The notes below the pieces were generated by a model. That model saw nothing but the letters and a program-made list of their open reading frames with translations. It ran no database searches and was not told the origin of the DNA. From Euptelea pleiosperma (taxonomy: Eukaryota; Streptophyta; Magnoliopsida; Ranunculales; Eupteleaceae): 64,000 nt of DNA. The translations under genes were made by a program, and so were the position numbers. Positions 54,201 through 64,000 of the stretch are shown here, in pieces. Every line of letters starts with the position of its first letter. Position 1 is the first letter of the stretch. The stretch covers positions 48,075,893-48,139,892 of the forward strand of contig CM068544.1 of NCBI GenBank assembly GCA_035048495.1, in the 5' to 3' direction.

Positions 54201-57200
54201 GCAGTGGTCATGAGACTTTTCACATTGGTCGTGATAATTTTCTAGTGGTGGTGGTGGTGGCAGAGGTGAGCAACGAATGTGTACATACTATGGTGCTATT
54301 AGTCATACTCTTGATTGGTGCTAGGGAAATGGGGCAAACCAACTTGGGCAAAATATGCATTCGAGCAGGTGCAATAAACAATTAGAGATTATGTCACAGG
54401 CTTCATTTGAAGTTAGCTCTGGTGTGGCGAATTCTTGTGCTTTACTCATTCAACACTAAAATGTATTGCCTGATTGTTTGTAGTTAAAATGTGATTAGAC
54501 TATGTTTTTCTCCTTCGACTTGTTATCGTCTCACTGTATTCTTCTGCCCTGCCTGATTGTCAGGTGGTGCATTTGTATAAAAGGATGTGGGTTGAGGAAT
54601 GCACCTACCCCCACTTCACTATGGTTCGACAGAGCGTTGGTTCAGTTTATCTTTCATGGGAGGCTCTGCGCAAATTTACCCCTCTATTTTATTTTGACAC
54701 TAGTGGATATGCATTTACTTATCCACTTGCCCGGATGTTTGGGTGCAAAGTTATTTGTTATACGCACTACCCCACGATCAGTTCCGATATGGTTTCTCGT
54801 GTTCGGCAATGGAGTTCGATATATAATAATGATGCTTTGATCTTGAGGAGGTATGCTTCTCAACTATTATAGGATATTTTCTTTTGTATGTCTGTTTCCA
54901 TGATTCATTAAGAAGTACTTGAATCAGAGCAAGAGAGCAGGAAAAAACTGTTCTCTCTGCTTCTGAGGTGCATTTGTGGTCATGCCAGGCTTTTGGGATT
55001 TAACATAGGTTTGACTGAACAAGCAGATCTTCTAGGCCAAAACTCGACCCACTTAATTTAAATTTAACCATCAAACCAGTTGGATGGTTATGATCATCCA
55101 ATCTGGCCAAATTTTGCCGGAGGAATCTCCCAGGTGAGACCCAGTGAATCATATGGTTCCATTCCCTGCATGCACGTCACTGGTTCCTCAATAGATAACC
55201 TAGATTTCCCCTTGCGGGAGTCCGATGTTTACAAGTGAAGGTTTTGCAGTTTTTTCATTTCAAGGGTTTTACTGGTGAAGCTGCTGGTACGTTTTTTGTA
55301 TGTAATTCACTGAATGGTTGTCATTATCATGTGTAGATGATTGCATCTTGGATAAATTTGTGCACTTTTTTGTATTTATGGTCTCCTCTAATGCAGCACC
55401 TTACAATTCCCTCTTTGTGCCAGCATTTGGCTAACCTACTGTAAGGTCATTTATTACACATTCTTTAGCTGGATGTATGGGTTTGTGGGCTGCTGCGCAC
55501 ACCTTGCAATGGTGAACTCGTCATGGACACAATCTCATATAGAGAAGCTTTGGGGAATTCCCAAACATATTAAGAGATTTTATCCTCCCTGTGATACTTT
55601 GGGCCTTCAGGTTCGTTAAATGTTGTTACTTCTATTGGGTATGTTATTGTGGTAATTTTCTACCGTGGTTCTCCTTTTTAAATGATTTATTAGTTAGTAA
55701 TTACATTGTAAAAAAAATAGCTTGTGTTTTACATAATGAGCTCCTAACAGAAAAAAAAACTCTCAACAGTTAGAAGTTCTGCATGGGTTCACTGGTCTTT
55801 TAAGATTGCTTTTTAATATAAAAGAATAGCATGTGTAATAGTTTGTGAGCATAAGAAATATCACATCACCTTATAAAGTAACTGGAAAACTCTATATAGA
55901 CCCACTGATATATATTCCAAATCCAATGACCTAAATGCCTGGAACTGTAGAAAGATGTTGACTGAGTCCTTAGGCACCTGCAAATTGTTTTGGCTAGGTA
56001 AGCAGGTTATTATAAAACATGAGATGTTGGAATCAAGTATACATTATTGGGGTTTTCTCAGCCCTCTTTTCAATATATATCTTTTTACTGAAAAAAAATA
56101 TGAATAGAAGCTTAAACTTCAAAGTAAGGTAAGGAAAGGAGCCCAAACAAGAATGAATTGATAACCACAACCATGGCTCATAGCTAAAGCCCTTCTTTGA
56201 GGACTGGACAGAGGTAAGCAACTTGTAATAGAGGACTTGGGTGTAGGAGAAGCGGATATTAAATCTGTACTTATTTCTCTCCCTCATGTCGTCGAGAAGA
56301 TGTTAGGAGGACACATATGCATTTTCCTCTTAAATTGCAGAATGCCCCCTGCTCCAGAAACTCCACTGTTTCTTTTAGAGGAATGATCATGGTTAAATTC
56401 TTGCAGGCCTTTAGGTGGAAAGCACCAGCAGACCTTAGAGATTTTAGGAGCAACATAAGGAGGGATCTGAGTGGAGAGATTTTAAAGGATTAGCCTAATA
56501 CCCATGGTGCTCTCTTTCTTGAATATTGCACCAAGCAGGATGTCTTTAAAAAGATCTCTGGGTCTAGAGAGAGATGGTAGAAGATGAGATATGATCCTGA
56601 AATTTGGTGATGTTTCAGCTCTTCCAAAAGCATCAAAATAATACCAAATTATATGCGAGCAAAAGATATATATGATCTTTTGATAGTGAGGTATGATCCA
56701 AGGAATTAATGTTGTTAATCTTACTATTGTTATCATTGTACTTATTGATGTTGTTGTTATTGTTGGTGTTCTGTTGATGTTTGTACAAGTGAAAGCCATG
56801 TTACTTGTTGCAAGAGCAAGTTTAAATTGGACAGAGACTTTGTGAGAGCTGCTTTCTTTTTGTGCATCTTTATTGTGAGACCTTCTTGTGGATCTAATGT
56901 AATGAGCTGGTTTATCATTGTTATGGGTTTTTTTATACGTGGTGAGATGGGTTTCCCTGTAATGAACCCGTTGTATTGGGGCCTTCTACTGGGCCTTGCA
57001 CGCTTGGTCCTATATTTCTGTGGGCTTAGGTAAGTGGGCCTGAATCCAGTTCTGGTGGCCCGTTTAGCCTCTTTCTCATGTATCTTACACTTTTTTACTG
57101 ATTATTGTTCCTGTATTCATTCAATACAAAAATGCTACTGTTTTTTTATGAGCTGTTGTTCAAACAGGTGCTGCATTAGAAAGGCCAGTCAAAACCCCAA

Positions 57201-58459
57201 CAATCATATCTGTTGCTCAATTTCGTCCAGAGAAGGTGGGCATTTTTATATAGCCATGATGAACTTTGAAGCGGATTATTGTAGCTTTAAGAGCTCATTT
57301 TCAGTGCCATTCGTAGGTTTAGTTAGTTTCATCAGAGATTGATTTCATTATCTCAGGCCCACACTCTTCAACTTGAAGCCTTCTCAGTTGCCATCAGGAA
57401 ACTGGATGCGGACTCACCTAGACCAAAGCTCCAATTTGTGAGTAGTTGCAGGAATAAGGAAGATGAGGAGAGATTGCAAAAACTGAAATACAGAACTATT
57501 GAATTGAAGGTGGAGAGCAATGTGGAATTCTATAAAAATTTAACGTACAGGTATGTTCCTGGTCACCATCTCTCCTATTTTGTCTTTCGCAGCTATTAAA
57601 GTTATTCCTTGGATGCATGTATGTGTTTGTCCATGAATCAACATTCTGATTGATAAAGAGAATGACAATGCATGATGAAGATTTTCGCGTCCTTGAAGGA
57701 CATGAAAGTCATTGATGTCGGACAAAAGTTTTTGACCTGAAGATTGAGACTGTTTGCAAATTGATCTGCAGAAAATATGTCTTTACATAAGACTTCCAAT
57801 GTGCCCAACATGGTGTATCCTATTTTATGGTCGAGTGTTACCTATGATTCCTCGTTATAAATTCTAAAACCACAACTCTATTCATTTATGTACTCTTATC
57901 TGTGGTGCATTGTCGCTGTGAGCAGGGATTTAGTAAGACTTTTGGGAGGCGCCACTGCAGGGATTCATTCTATGATAGATGAGCACTTTGGCATAAGCGT
58001 CATAGAGTACATGGCTGCGGGAGCAATCCCAATTGGTGGGTGTTTTGATGACTTTCTAAACCAAGATATCCTCACCATTACTTGACAAACATATAAACAT
58101 GCTTTGTTGTGTAAAGTGTTTGTTTACTTTTCGTATTCTCTCCAGCTCATAATTCTGCAGGCCCAAAAATGGACATTGTTTTAGAAGAGGATGGACGGCG
58201 AACAGGATTCCTTGCTCGTGATGTGGAAGAATATGCAGAGGCCATCCTAGAACTGCTAATGATGCCAGAATCTGAGAGACTTGAGATAGCTGCAGCCGCA
58301 AGGAAACGTGCGAGTAGGTTTTCGGAGCAAAGATTTTATGAAGATTTCAAGGCTGCAAGCCTGCAATCCACCCAATTTTATCTCATTCTTCCCAGTGAAG
58401 AGCAGAAAAATTCTGACTCTTTTAAGAAGAAAGAGGAACACGTCTATGAGGCCAAATGA
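51231..58459 (+). CDS. ALG11: ALG11 alpha-1,2-mannosyltransferase, seven exons, in-frame TGA
   Basis: ALG11 adds the fourth and fifth mannose (alpha-1,2) to dolichol-linked Man3GlcNAc2 on the cytosolic face of the ER, for N-glycan assembly. Exons: 51231-51530, 54564-54850, 55424-55614, 57168-57235, 57357-57550, 57926-58035, 58146-58459, all phase-consistent. Total 487 codons; Arabidopsis has about 463. It shows an N-terminal membrane anchor (residues about 5-26), the GGGGERV donor loop (46-52), HYPTISSDM, and the GT4 catalytic EX7E motif [10 protein letters not shown] (Glu366, Glu374). The C-terminus after FKAA is longer than usual. Lesion: TGA at 51330-51332 (codon 34, between GRNNRK and AVGFFHP), where the family usually has Arg; a CGA to TGA change would explain it. 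Exon 3 needs the donor at 55615 (GTTAAA); the nearer donor at 55611 would shift the frame. Either a newly dead copy or a base error. Confidence 0.88.
52413..54450 (+). mobile_element. Ty1/Copia remnant in ALG11 intron 1
   Basis: A primer-binding site TGGTATTAGAGC (52593-52604), complementary to the initiator-Met tRNA end with one difference, follows an LTR-like end. Downstream, broken plus-strand frames read as Copia gag: [18 protein letters not shown], then [50 protein letters not shown] and a CCHC knuckle [14 protein letters not shown] near 54280. There are several stops. No protease, integrase or RT and no right LTR was found. The left LTR limit is uncertain. Confidence 0.72.
53004..53416. 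mobile_element. hAT-type MITE with TAGGGTTGTCAA ends
   Basis: A 413-bp element with ends TAGGGTTGTCAA and TTGACACCCTTA, flanked by a perfect 8-bp duplication AGTGTGAC (52996-53003, 53417-53424). The interior repeats ATCCGAAT/ATTCGGAT and ATATCCGA words, many as palindromes, around an AT-only core. It is inserted in the Copia remnant before gag. The terminus type is widespread in plants and different from the CAAGGT group. Confidence 0.9.
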
Positions 58460-58848
58460 CTTTAAATCTTGGTTGTTCATCTTGACAGCAAACTCAGAAA
58501 ATCAATTGATCATGTTTGCATCGACAGTCCTTTCGAAACTTAGAAGAAAAATGTACAGCGTTTCATGGTCACGTTACAATATTATAGCGAGGAAATCATG
58601 TTATTTTTATTATTATGGTATTCCTGGCACGCTTCACTCCTTGGTGGCCACACCCAGATGGGACTGCTACCGGTTCAAGAGCAAGACCAGAAGCAAACTC
58701 CTGTGTTCATTTCAATACTACAACATATGGCGAAAAATTATTTTATTATTTTCCCAATTTTTTTTTAGAAAATTAAAAGAAAATACTGCTTTGTCATAAA
58801 TGAAGTCAAAATCTTGTTACTAATTGTAATTTAGACGATGGTTTATGA

Positions 58849-58854
58849 AATAAA
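58849..58854 (+). terminator. Polyadenylation signal of ALG11
   Basis: AATAAA lies about 390 bp after the ALG11 stop codon and is the first perfect match in a suitable AT-rich context. Confidence 0.4.
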
Positions 58855-58981
58855 ATGCCACTTATTCCATTACAACGATGCAACGGTTAATAAATACTAG
58901 GTCATGATTTATATAATGTTGTAATTAGCCGGTAATCCCATTATAACCGACTACAATGCCATTTTTTTAGGATGTTATAAC

Positions 58982-59235
58982 CAAGGTTTAAAAGGGAGCG
59001 TTATAATGGTATAATGGACTGGGGGCACTACCGTTTTTTCCATTAGAGCGGACTGTAACACACGGGCAAAACACAGAAAAATGGGACTAACGGAAATAAT
59101 GGAAAAAACAGAACAATAACAGAAAATAATGTGATTTTTTTTTTTTAATTCAGAAAATAACGGCCATTATTTTTCTGAGCGTTAAAACGGTACGTAAGGG
59201 GGGAGGTCCAAATTCGGCCTGTTTTTAAAACCATG
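58982..59235. mobile_element. hAT-type MITE, CCGTTATAACGG subfamily, complete
   Basis: A 254-bp element with ends CAAGGTTTAAAA and TTTTAAAACCATG and a perfect 8-bp duplication GTTATAAC (58974-58981, 59236-59243). The interior has GTTATAATGG-type words and the GGACTGGGGGCACTACCG block. The target octamer equals the core of the family's own repeated word. Confidence 0.85.
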
Positions 59236-59759
59236 GTTATAACTTATATCTGTTTTAATATTATTTTATCTTATATAAAATATTATTTTTAATAACTAAA
59301 AATAGATAGGAAAATAGAAAATAACACACCATCATGGTAACTTATTGCAGTGAGTGACCCGTCAAGGTCCTCAGCCTTTGAGGCCGTTTTTTTTGTTAGG
59401 GCGTGTTTAAATTGCATTTTCCTTGGGAAAAAACAAATATCCATTGTTAGATAGCCATTTTAAATCTGTATGTTTTCCCTACCAAGCTATTGAAATCTGG
59501 ATAATTTTTCCTACTAAGCCCGGAATTCATTTCCCATCGTGAGAATTCATTTCTATTTATTTTCTCACGTGACTAAAATATACATTCTTAGTTGCAATCA
59601 ATCAGACATTTAAGGCATTCCCCATATGTATTTTCTCGGGAAAATTTTCTGTACAATCAAACACACTCTTAGGGTATTGATTTTTCTAGTGAACTGTTTT
59701 ACTTATTGCAGAGAACATTTTTCACAAGAGTTGTGACGCCCCAGATTTTGGCATGAGAT

Positions 59760-60345
59760 ATAGAGATTTTTGTTATTTACAGCTGCCATCTGGGCCCACT
59801 AATCGCGTGTATGGTTAACCCCAAGGTTTAAAGGAGGCTGTTTTAACGATTTAACGAACTGGGGGTGTTATCGTTAAAACAGATTGAAACGACCAGGGGC
59901 AAAAATGGAAAATTTTAAAAATAGAATCTAACAGGAAAAAATGGAAAAAGTGGCGCTGAAATTTAATTTTTCAGAATTTGCGGCTGTTAAAACAACTTTA
60001 ACAGCCGTTAAATTTAAAGTGTCAAAATGTGTTTAAACGATTTTAACGGAAATGGGCTAGGGGCGTTACCATATAAACGGCCGTTTTTAAAACCATGGTT
60101 AACGCCATCCCTTGGTAGACATTCATGTAAAAAATCAGCTTGATTGATGATGTATAGGTGTTAGATTTTGTACCCAAAAAAAATATTGAATCTAGAATCA
60201 CTCCTTAAAAAGTGCTAAAATCTAATGGCTGCAGACTACCAATCAAGATGATTTGTGGCAAGTATAGGCGGGGGCTAAACATCCATGAGGTTAGTGGGCC
60301 CAAGGCAACGGTAAGTAACATAAATCGTTAGACCTCACGCCTTTG
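59760..60345. repeat. Inverted-repeat family 2 copy split by a hAT MITE
   Basis: Left part (59760-59821): ATTTTTGTTATTTACAGCTG, GCCATCTGGGCCCACTAATC. Right part (60098-60345): CCATCCCTTGGTAGACATTC, AAAAAATCAGCTTGATTGAT and the right terminus GGTTAGTGGGCCCAAGGCAA with AAGTAACATAAATCG. The insertion at 59822-60097 falls between them. Confidence 0.75.
59822..60097. mobile_element. hAT-type MITE, CCGTTAAAACGG subfamily
   Basis: A 276-bp element with ends CAAGGTTTAAAG and TTTTTAAAACCATG. The flanking octamers GTTAACCC and GTTAACGC match at seven of eight positions. Words are TTTTAACG, GTTAAAAC and AACGGCCG; the layout of blocks (GGGGGTGTTATCG, CCAGGGGCAAAAATGG, CTGAAATTTAA) is the same as in the CCGTTATAACGG subfamily. 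Confidence 0.85.
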
Positions 60346-60929
60346 GTGTAAGATCTAACAAATGGTAAAAAGTTCTCTGCAAAAAGATAATATTCTTGCC
60401 CTAAAAGCTCGTATAGAATTATTTTAAATAGCAAAAATGGATTTGGTATTACTACAAAATCACTTATGGGATTCCCAACATTATCACTCCTTAATTTTAA
60501 TTAAGTAATCTTAATTAATCAATACCTAAATTAGGAATAATGTTCTTTCTGTTTATATTTGTTTTTGATAATCTTTTATTGATTTTTTTTCATTAACTGG
60601 TATTTTATTTTTATTTGTTTTAAATAGATCAAGGTTTTAAATGGTCCGTTATAACGGCATAACGGTCCCTCGGCATTTCTGTTATCACGGTTATAACGGG
60701 GTCACATTAGTCCCTAGTTAGTAATTCTACGTACTATATGTACACGTATTGTACATGAGTAGTAAGTTTTTTTTTTCTTAAAAACGTTTTAAACGACCGT
60801 ATACATTGAACTGTACAGATTATTCTCTATTTTTTTTCCCTCTAAAACTGATTAAAACACTTATTTTTAGTTTCTTTCAATAAAACTTTCCAATAGTACT
60901 TCAAATTCGACACATGCGGGAAAAAGTTC
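60346..60929. mobile_element. Spacer with a hAT-type MITE fragment at 60630-60700
   Basis: CAAGGTTTTAAATGGTCCGT and TATAACGGCATAACGG mark the left arm of a CCGTTATAACGG-type copy; the right arm is lost. The rest of the spacer is unrecognised AT-rich DNA. Confidence 0.55.
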
Positions 60930-61140
60930 ATTGACACATGGTGATCAATGACCTGATTTTCTTTTATTTGGGCGATCTTCAATCTCAGTTGAAAATCAGT
61001 CTGATTGATGATTTCTAGCCATTAGATCTTTGTACACACCCCAAAATAATGATCCAATCCCATGGTTGAAAATCAACTCATGAAAAAGACTAAAATATGA
61101 TGGATATAAAGCACTAATCATGCTAATGTTTGGTTTATTA
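60930..61140. repeat. Inverted-repeat family 2 copy, decayed
   Basis: AAAATCAGTCTGATTGATGA on the left faces AAGCACTAATCATGCTAATG on the right around an AT-rich core. Termini are not preserved. Confidence 0.5.
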
Positions 61141-61277
61141 CTTTTAATATTATTTTATCACTTAAAAAAACTTTTCTAAAATTGAATTTTAGAAAATAAC
61201 GACTGTTATTCTGTTAAAATAGACATCTCATTTTTTGATCTGAGGCGTTTTAATGTTTTTGTCATAGATGATGAGAT

Positions 61278-61626
61278 CAAGGTTTAAAGGAGGCTGTTTT
61301 AACAGTATAACCAACTGGGGACGTTACCGTTAAAACAAATTGTAACGGTCAAGTCTAAAACTGAGAAAATGAGAAAAAATAGAATTTAACGGATTTTAAT
61401 AATTTTAGCGAAAAAAAATGGGGCTGAAATTCGAAATTGAAAATTTCAAAAATAGAATTTAACGAAAAATTAATGGATTTAACGGCCTTTTTTCCCACAA
61501 TTTTGCAGAATTTAACGGCTGCTAACAGCCGTTAAAACGAAAATGGCCGTTAAATTCAAAGCGTCAAAACGGGTTTTAACGATTTTTTCGGCAACGGGCT
61601 TAGGGCGGTTCCGTTTAAACGGCTCG
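61278..61626. mobile_element. hAT-type MITE, CCGTTAAAACGG subfamily, near EBP1 promoter
   Basis: The left end is CAAGGTTTAAAGGAGGCTGT. The interior has AACGGCTGCTAACAGCCGTT, a large palindrome, and GTTAAAAC words. The right terminus after GTTTAAACGGC is lost. It ends 160 bp upstream of the EBP1 TATA box. Confidence 0.75.
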
Positions 61627-61785
61627 TCACGAGATATAGATACCCATACAGTAGCTTAGGTTCGTCACCTTCATTTTAGCCACGTAAAAAGAGGGGAAAA
61701 ACAAAAAAAAAAAAAAAACAAAAGAAAAAGAAAAGAAAGGTAGAAAAACCTCTCGAGTGCCGCTCGGTCTGTAACGAGGCTCCTC

Positions 61786-61793
61786 TATAAATA
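61786..61793 (+). promoter_or_regulatory. TATA box of the EBP1 gene
   Basis: TATAAATA within CTCTATAAATAAG predicts a transcription start near 61820, about 285 bp before the start codon. Confidence 0.7.
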
Positions 61794-61909
61794 AGAGCAA
61801 ACAAGTGACGCCCTAGTTATAGTAACTCTCTCAAACATCAACCCATCTTTTTCTCTCTTGCAAGAAACATAGACGACGGCCACTCTTTCTTTCGCCATCC
61901 ATCCGACTA

Positions 61910-61917
61910 AAACCCTA
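61910..61917 (+). promoter_or_regulatory. Telo-box in the EBP1 leader
   Basis: AAACCCTA matches the plant telo-box, a site found near the start of many ribosomal-protein and translation-factor genes. It lies about 90 bp after the predicted start of transcription. Confidence 0.6.
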
Positions 61918-61964
61918 GCTCTGAAAAATCTTAGATTTTGTTCAACCCTCTTCCTCGATATCTC

Positions 61965-62080
61965 TGGTGATTTGCCTGTTCTTACTACATATATTTTCTA
62001 GGTTTATCAATCTCTTAAGTCTCTCAGAACTAATTTGGACTTCAATTTTTTATTCTCATTTTGTAGTTTTGGTTGCAGTA
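61965..62080 (+). other. Possible intron in the EBP1 leader
   Basis: A GTGATTT donor-like site near 61967 and a TTTTGGTTGCAG acceptor near 62079 would remove a T-rich stretch just upstream of the start codon. Leader introns are common in plant housekeeping genes. This is not certain without transcript data. Confidence 0.35.
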
Positions 62081-62102
62081 AGAGGAGCTTCTATTCGTCG
62101 TA

Positions 62103-62203
62103 ATGATGTCCGACGAGGAAACAAAGGAGGAGAAGGAGTTGGATCTCACTTCTCCTGAAGTCGTCACCAAGTACAAGAGTGCCGCTGAGATCATCAACAG
62201 TTA

Positions 62204-62236
<33 letters not shown>

Positions 62237-63102
62237 CTTCATTTGTTTTAGGGTTCTTATTCTCAAACCCTGGGGATTGTTTGGATCATTTTTTTTAATA
62301 CAGCTTTGATAAAATTTGGAAAAAAATTGCAAATAAAAATGCAGAGGCGTTGCAGCTGGTATTGTCGGAATGCAAACCGAAGGCCAAGGTAGTAGATATG
62401 TGCGAGAAGGGAGATGCCTTTATCAGAGAGTAAGACTTGTTTTTTTTTTTAAATTTATTATTGAGCTCTGCTGATGCCAGCCTCAGGAGGTCGTCCTCCA
62501 TAGGCCATTGCCCACTGGATAGTCATCGAGATTCACTTCTTTGTTCTTACTCCCTAGGACTATCCAACGATTGGACTACAGGGAGGATGTCTTCTTGAGA
62601 CATATACCCATATTTTTTTTTTAATTAATCCGAGTCACAATTTCTTTCGCATTTTTGGGTTTTTAATGGGTTTTGATGATTTTAAGTGTTTGGGGTTTTG
62701 ATTATATAGGCAAACTGGAAATATGTACAAGAATGTTAAGAAGAAGATCGAAAGGGGCGTCGCCTTCCCAACATGCATTTCAGTGAACAACACCATCTGC
62801 CATTTTTCTCCCCTTGCCAGCGATGAGACCGTATTGGAAGAAGGCGATATCTTAAAGATGTTAGTTTTTTTTTTCTTAATCCGACCTATTATTCCATTTC
62901 TATTACTTTTCTATGTATGCAGTATCGATGGGTTTTGATTGGTTGCAGTGATATGGGATGCCACATAGATGGGTTTATTGCCGTTGTTGCTCACACCCAT
63001 GTCCTTCAGAAAGGGCCAGTGACAGGCCGGGTAGCCGATGTTATTGCGGCATCTAACACTGCAGCTGAAGTAGCTTTGAGGCTCGTGAGACCAGGAAGAA
63101 AG
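62103..63102 (+). CDS. EBP1: EBP1/PA2G4 homologue, first four exons (runs off window)
   Basis: A homologue of ERBB3-binding protein 1, a methionine-aminopeptidase-fold (M24) protein without peptidase activity. It binds RNA and ribosomes and promotes cell growth and organ size in plants. Exons: 62103-62199, 62345-62429, 62710-62859, 62949-63102, joined in phase. The product begins [13 protein letters not shown] and runs through [45 protein letters not shown] and [17 protein letters not shown] to [10 protein letters not shown], where the family continues NSDVTEAIQ. About 162 of some 390-400 residues are present. Two adjacent ATG codons (62103, 62106) could both start translation; homologues start at the MSD of the second. 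Intron 1 begins GTTACT and contains a (CT)n run. Nothing is damaged. Confidence 0.92.
62204..62232. repeat. (CT)n microsatellite in EBP1 intron 1
   Basis: About fourteen uninterrupted CT units begin a few bases after the intron 1 donor. A likely polymorphic marker. Confidence 0.85.
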
Positions 63103-64000
63103 GTAATATACACATTCTGTTATTGGAGGATTATATATTTCTTTGAATACAGTTTTTTCTAATAAGGTTTCTATCAATATTGAATTATTTTTATTTTCTC
63201 TGTGCGTTATAATTATGTTAGAATGGCTTCCGTCATAGAGGGAAAAATGAATGCTTTAGGTGATGTCTATTGTCTATTTAATGATTAATTCAAAACTGGC
63301 ATTTTGAAGTGTTAGTGTGTTACTACTAATTTGTTGAATGGTTTGTGGTAGTCTCTTTATACTTGACATTATTTAACAAAACTGGAGTTGTTGACATCAC
63401 GTAAGCTATGGAAAAGAGAACAAACTATGCTTACTTGAAAGCCCGAGTTATTTTTTGAGTAACAAAGATTGCCATGTCATGAACCAGATATATTGATCCA
63501 TTGCTTATAACTTCTTGGAAGGTACTAGGATAAAGAAGAGTTGAGGGTCACCATCATGCTTGGTTCAGAATGCTCTGTCATAGGTACTCTTAATAATCAG
63601 ATTAGTGGTTTTACAAGAGGTTCTGTCTTGTCGAAGCTTAAGAGCTAAGCTTATTTACTCCTTATGGTTATTTGAGATCTTTGTTGGCTGGCTTATGGAA
63701 TAGGCAGTCAATTGTCTATGCCTCGTCACCACCATGCTAGTTTCAGAATGCTTTAGTAATTCTGGTGGTGGGACATTGGCTTTTGAGTTTGCTACACCTT
63801 TCGTGAATCATGGAAATCCTAATTTAACAACTAAGTGGATGTGATTCCTCTAAATGATGTGTACTGATCTTAGCTATGGAAAAATGTCCAAGCGAGGCTT
63901 CTGTCATAGTTACTCTGATAGAGGAATCGCGTTTCTTCCTTCCACTGATATGTGTGTATTGACAAATGTTAGTTTTGCTTCATAACAGTTCTGCTTTGGT
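63103..64000 (+). other. EBP1 intron 4, open at window end
   Basis: No sequence encoding the expected NSDVTEAIQKVA segment was found, so the intron is at least 0.9 kb long. A loosely repeated phrase (CATCATGCTTGGTTCAGAAT near 63552 and CACCATGCTAGTTTCAGAAT near 63728) suggests an old internal duplication. Confidence 0.55.

Noticed and set aside
57168..57180. A frameshift in ALG11 exon 4
   Set aside because: Not called as a definite lesion because the alternative donor at 55615 restores the frame and all downstream phases.

Overview
This is nuclear DNA from a flowering plant. The genes are intron-rich with GT-AG splice sites, the proteins match plant families along their whole length, and the gaps are filled with plant-type hAT, Harbinger, LINE, Copia and Gypsy debris. 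I cannot fix the species; a woody, TE-rich angiosperm (perhaps a magnoliid) is a guess only.

Layout, all genes on the plus strand: (1) 4663-6159, a single-exon MAPKKK17/18-type protein kinase. (2) 15745-38480, a complete clathrin heavy chain gene; I could place 30 coding exons that join in phase to give 1705 residues. It has one GC-AG intron and a 9.3-kb intron 5 that holds a nested retrotransposon stack. (3) 43305-46458, a Ve1-like leucine-rich-repeat receptor-like protein broken by an in-frame TAG and a frameshift. (4) 51231-58459, seven exons of the ALG11 mannosyltransferase, intact except for an in-frame TGA at codon 34. (5) 62103 to the window edge, the first four exons of an EBP1/PA2G4 homologue.

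The genes are unrelated housekeeping or signalling loci: ABA/stress MAPK signalling, vesicle coats, immunity, ER N-glycosylation and growth/ribosome biogenesis. They do not form a pathway or cluster.

The most striking structure lies between and inside the genes. At least a dozen short elements share the terminus CAAGGT(T/A)... and, where both ends survive, 8-bp target-site duplications, as in the hAT superfamily. They fall into subfamilies that differ in the short palindromic word repeated along their length: CCGTTATAACGG, CCGTTAAAACGG, CCGAAATTTCGG and AGGCGCGCGCCT. One of them still carries the C-terminal tail of a hAT transposase. A second, unrelated inverted-repeat family is present in about ten copies, one ending about 420 bp upstream of the clathrin start codon. 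I saw no CRISPR array, tRNA, rRNA or organelle insertion.
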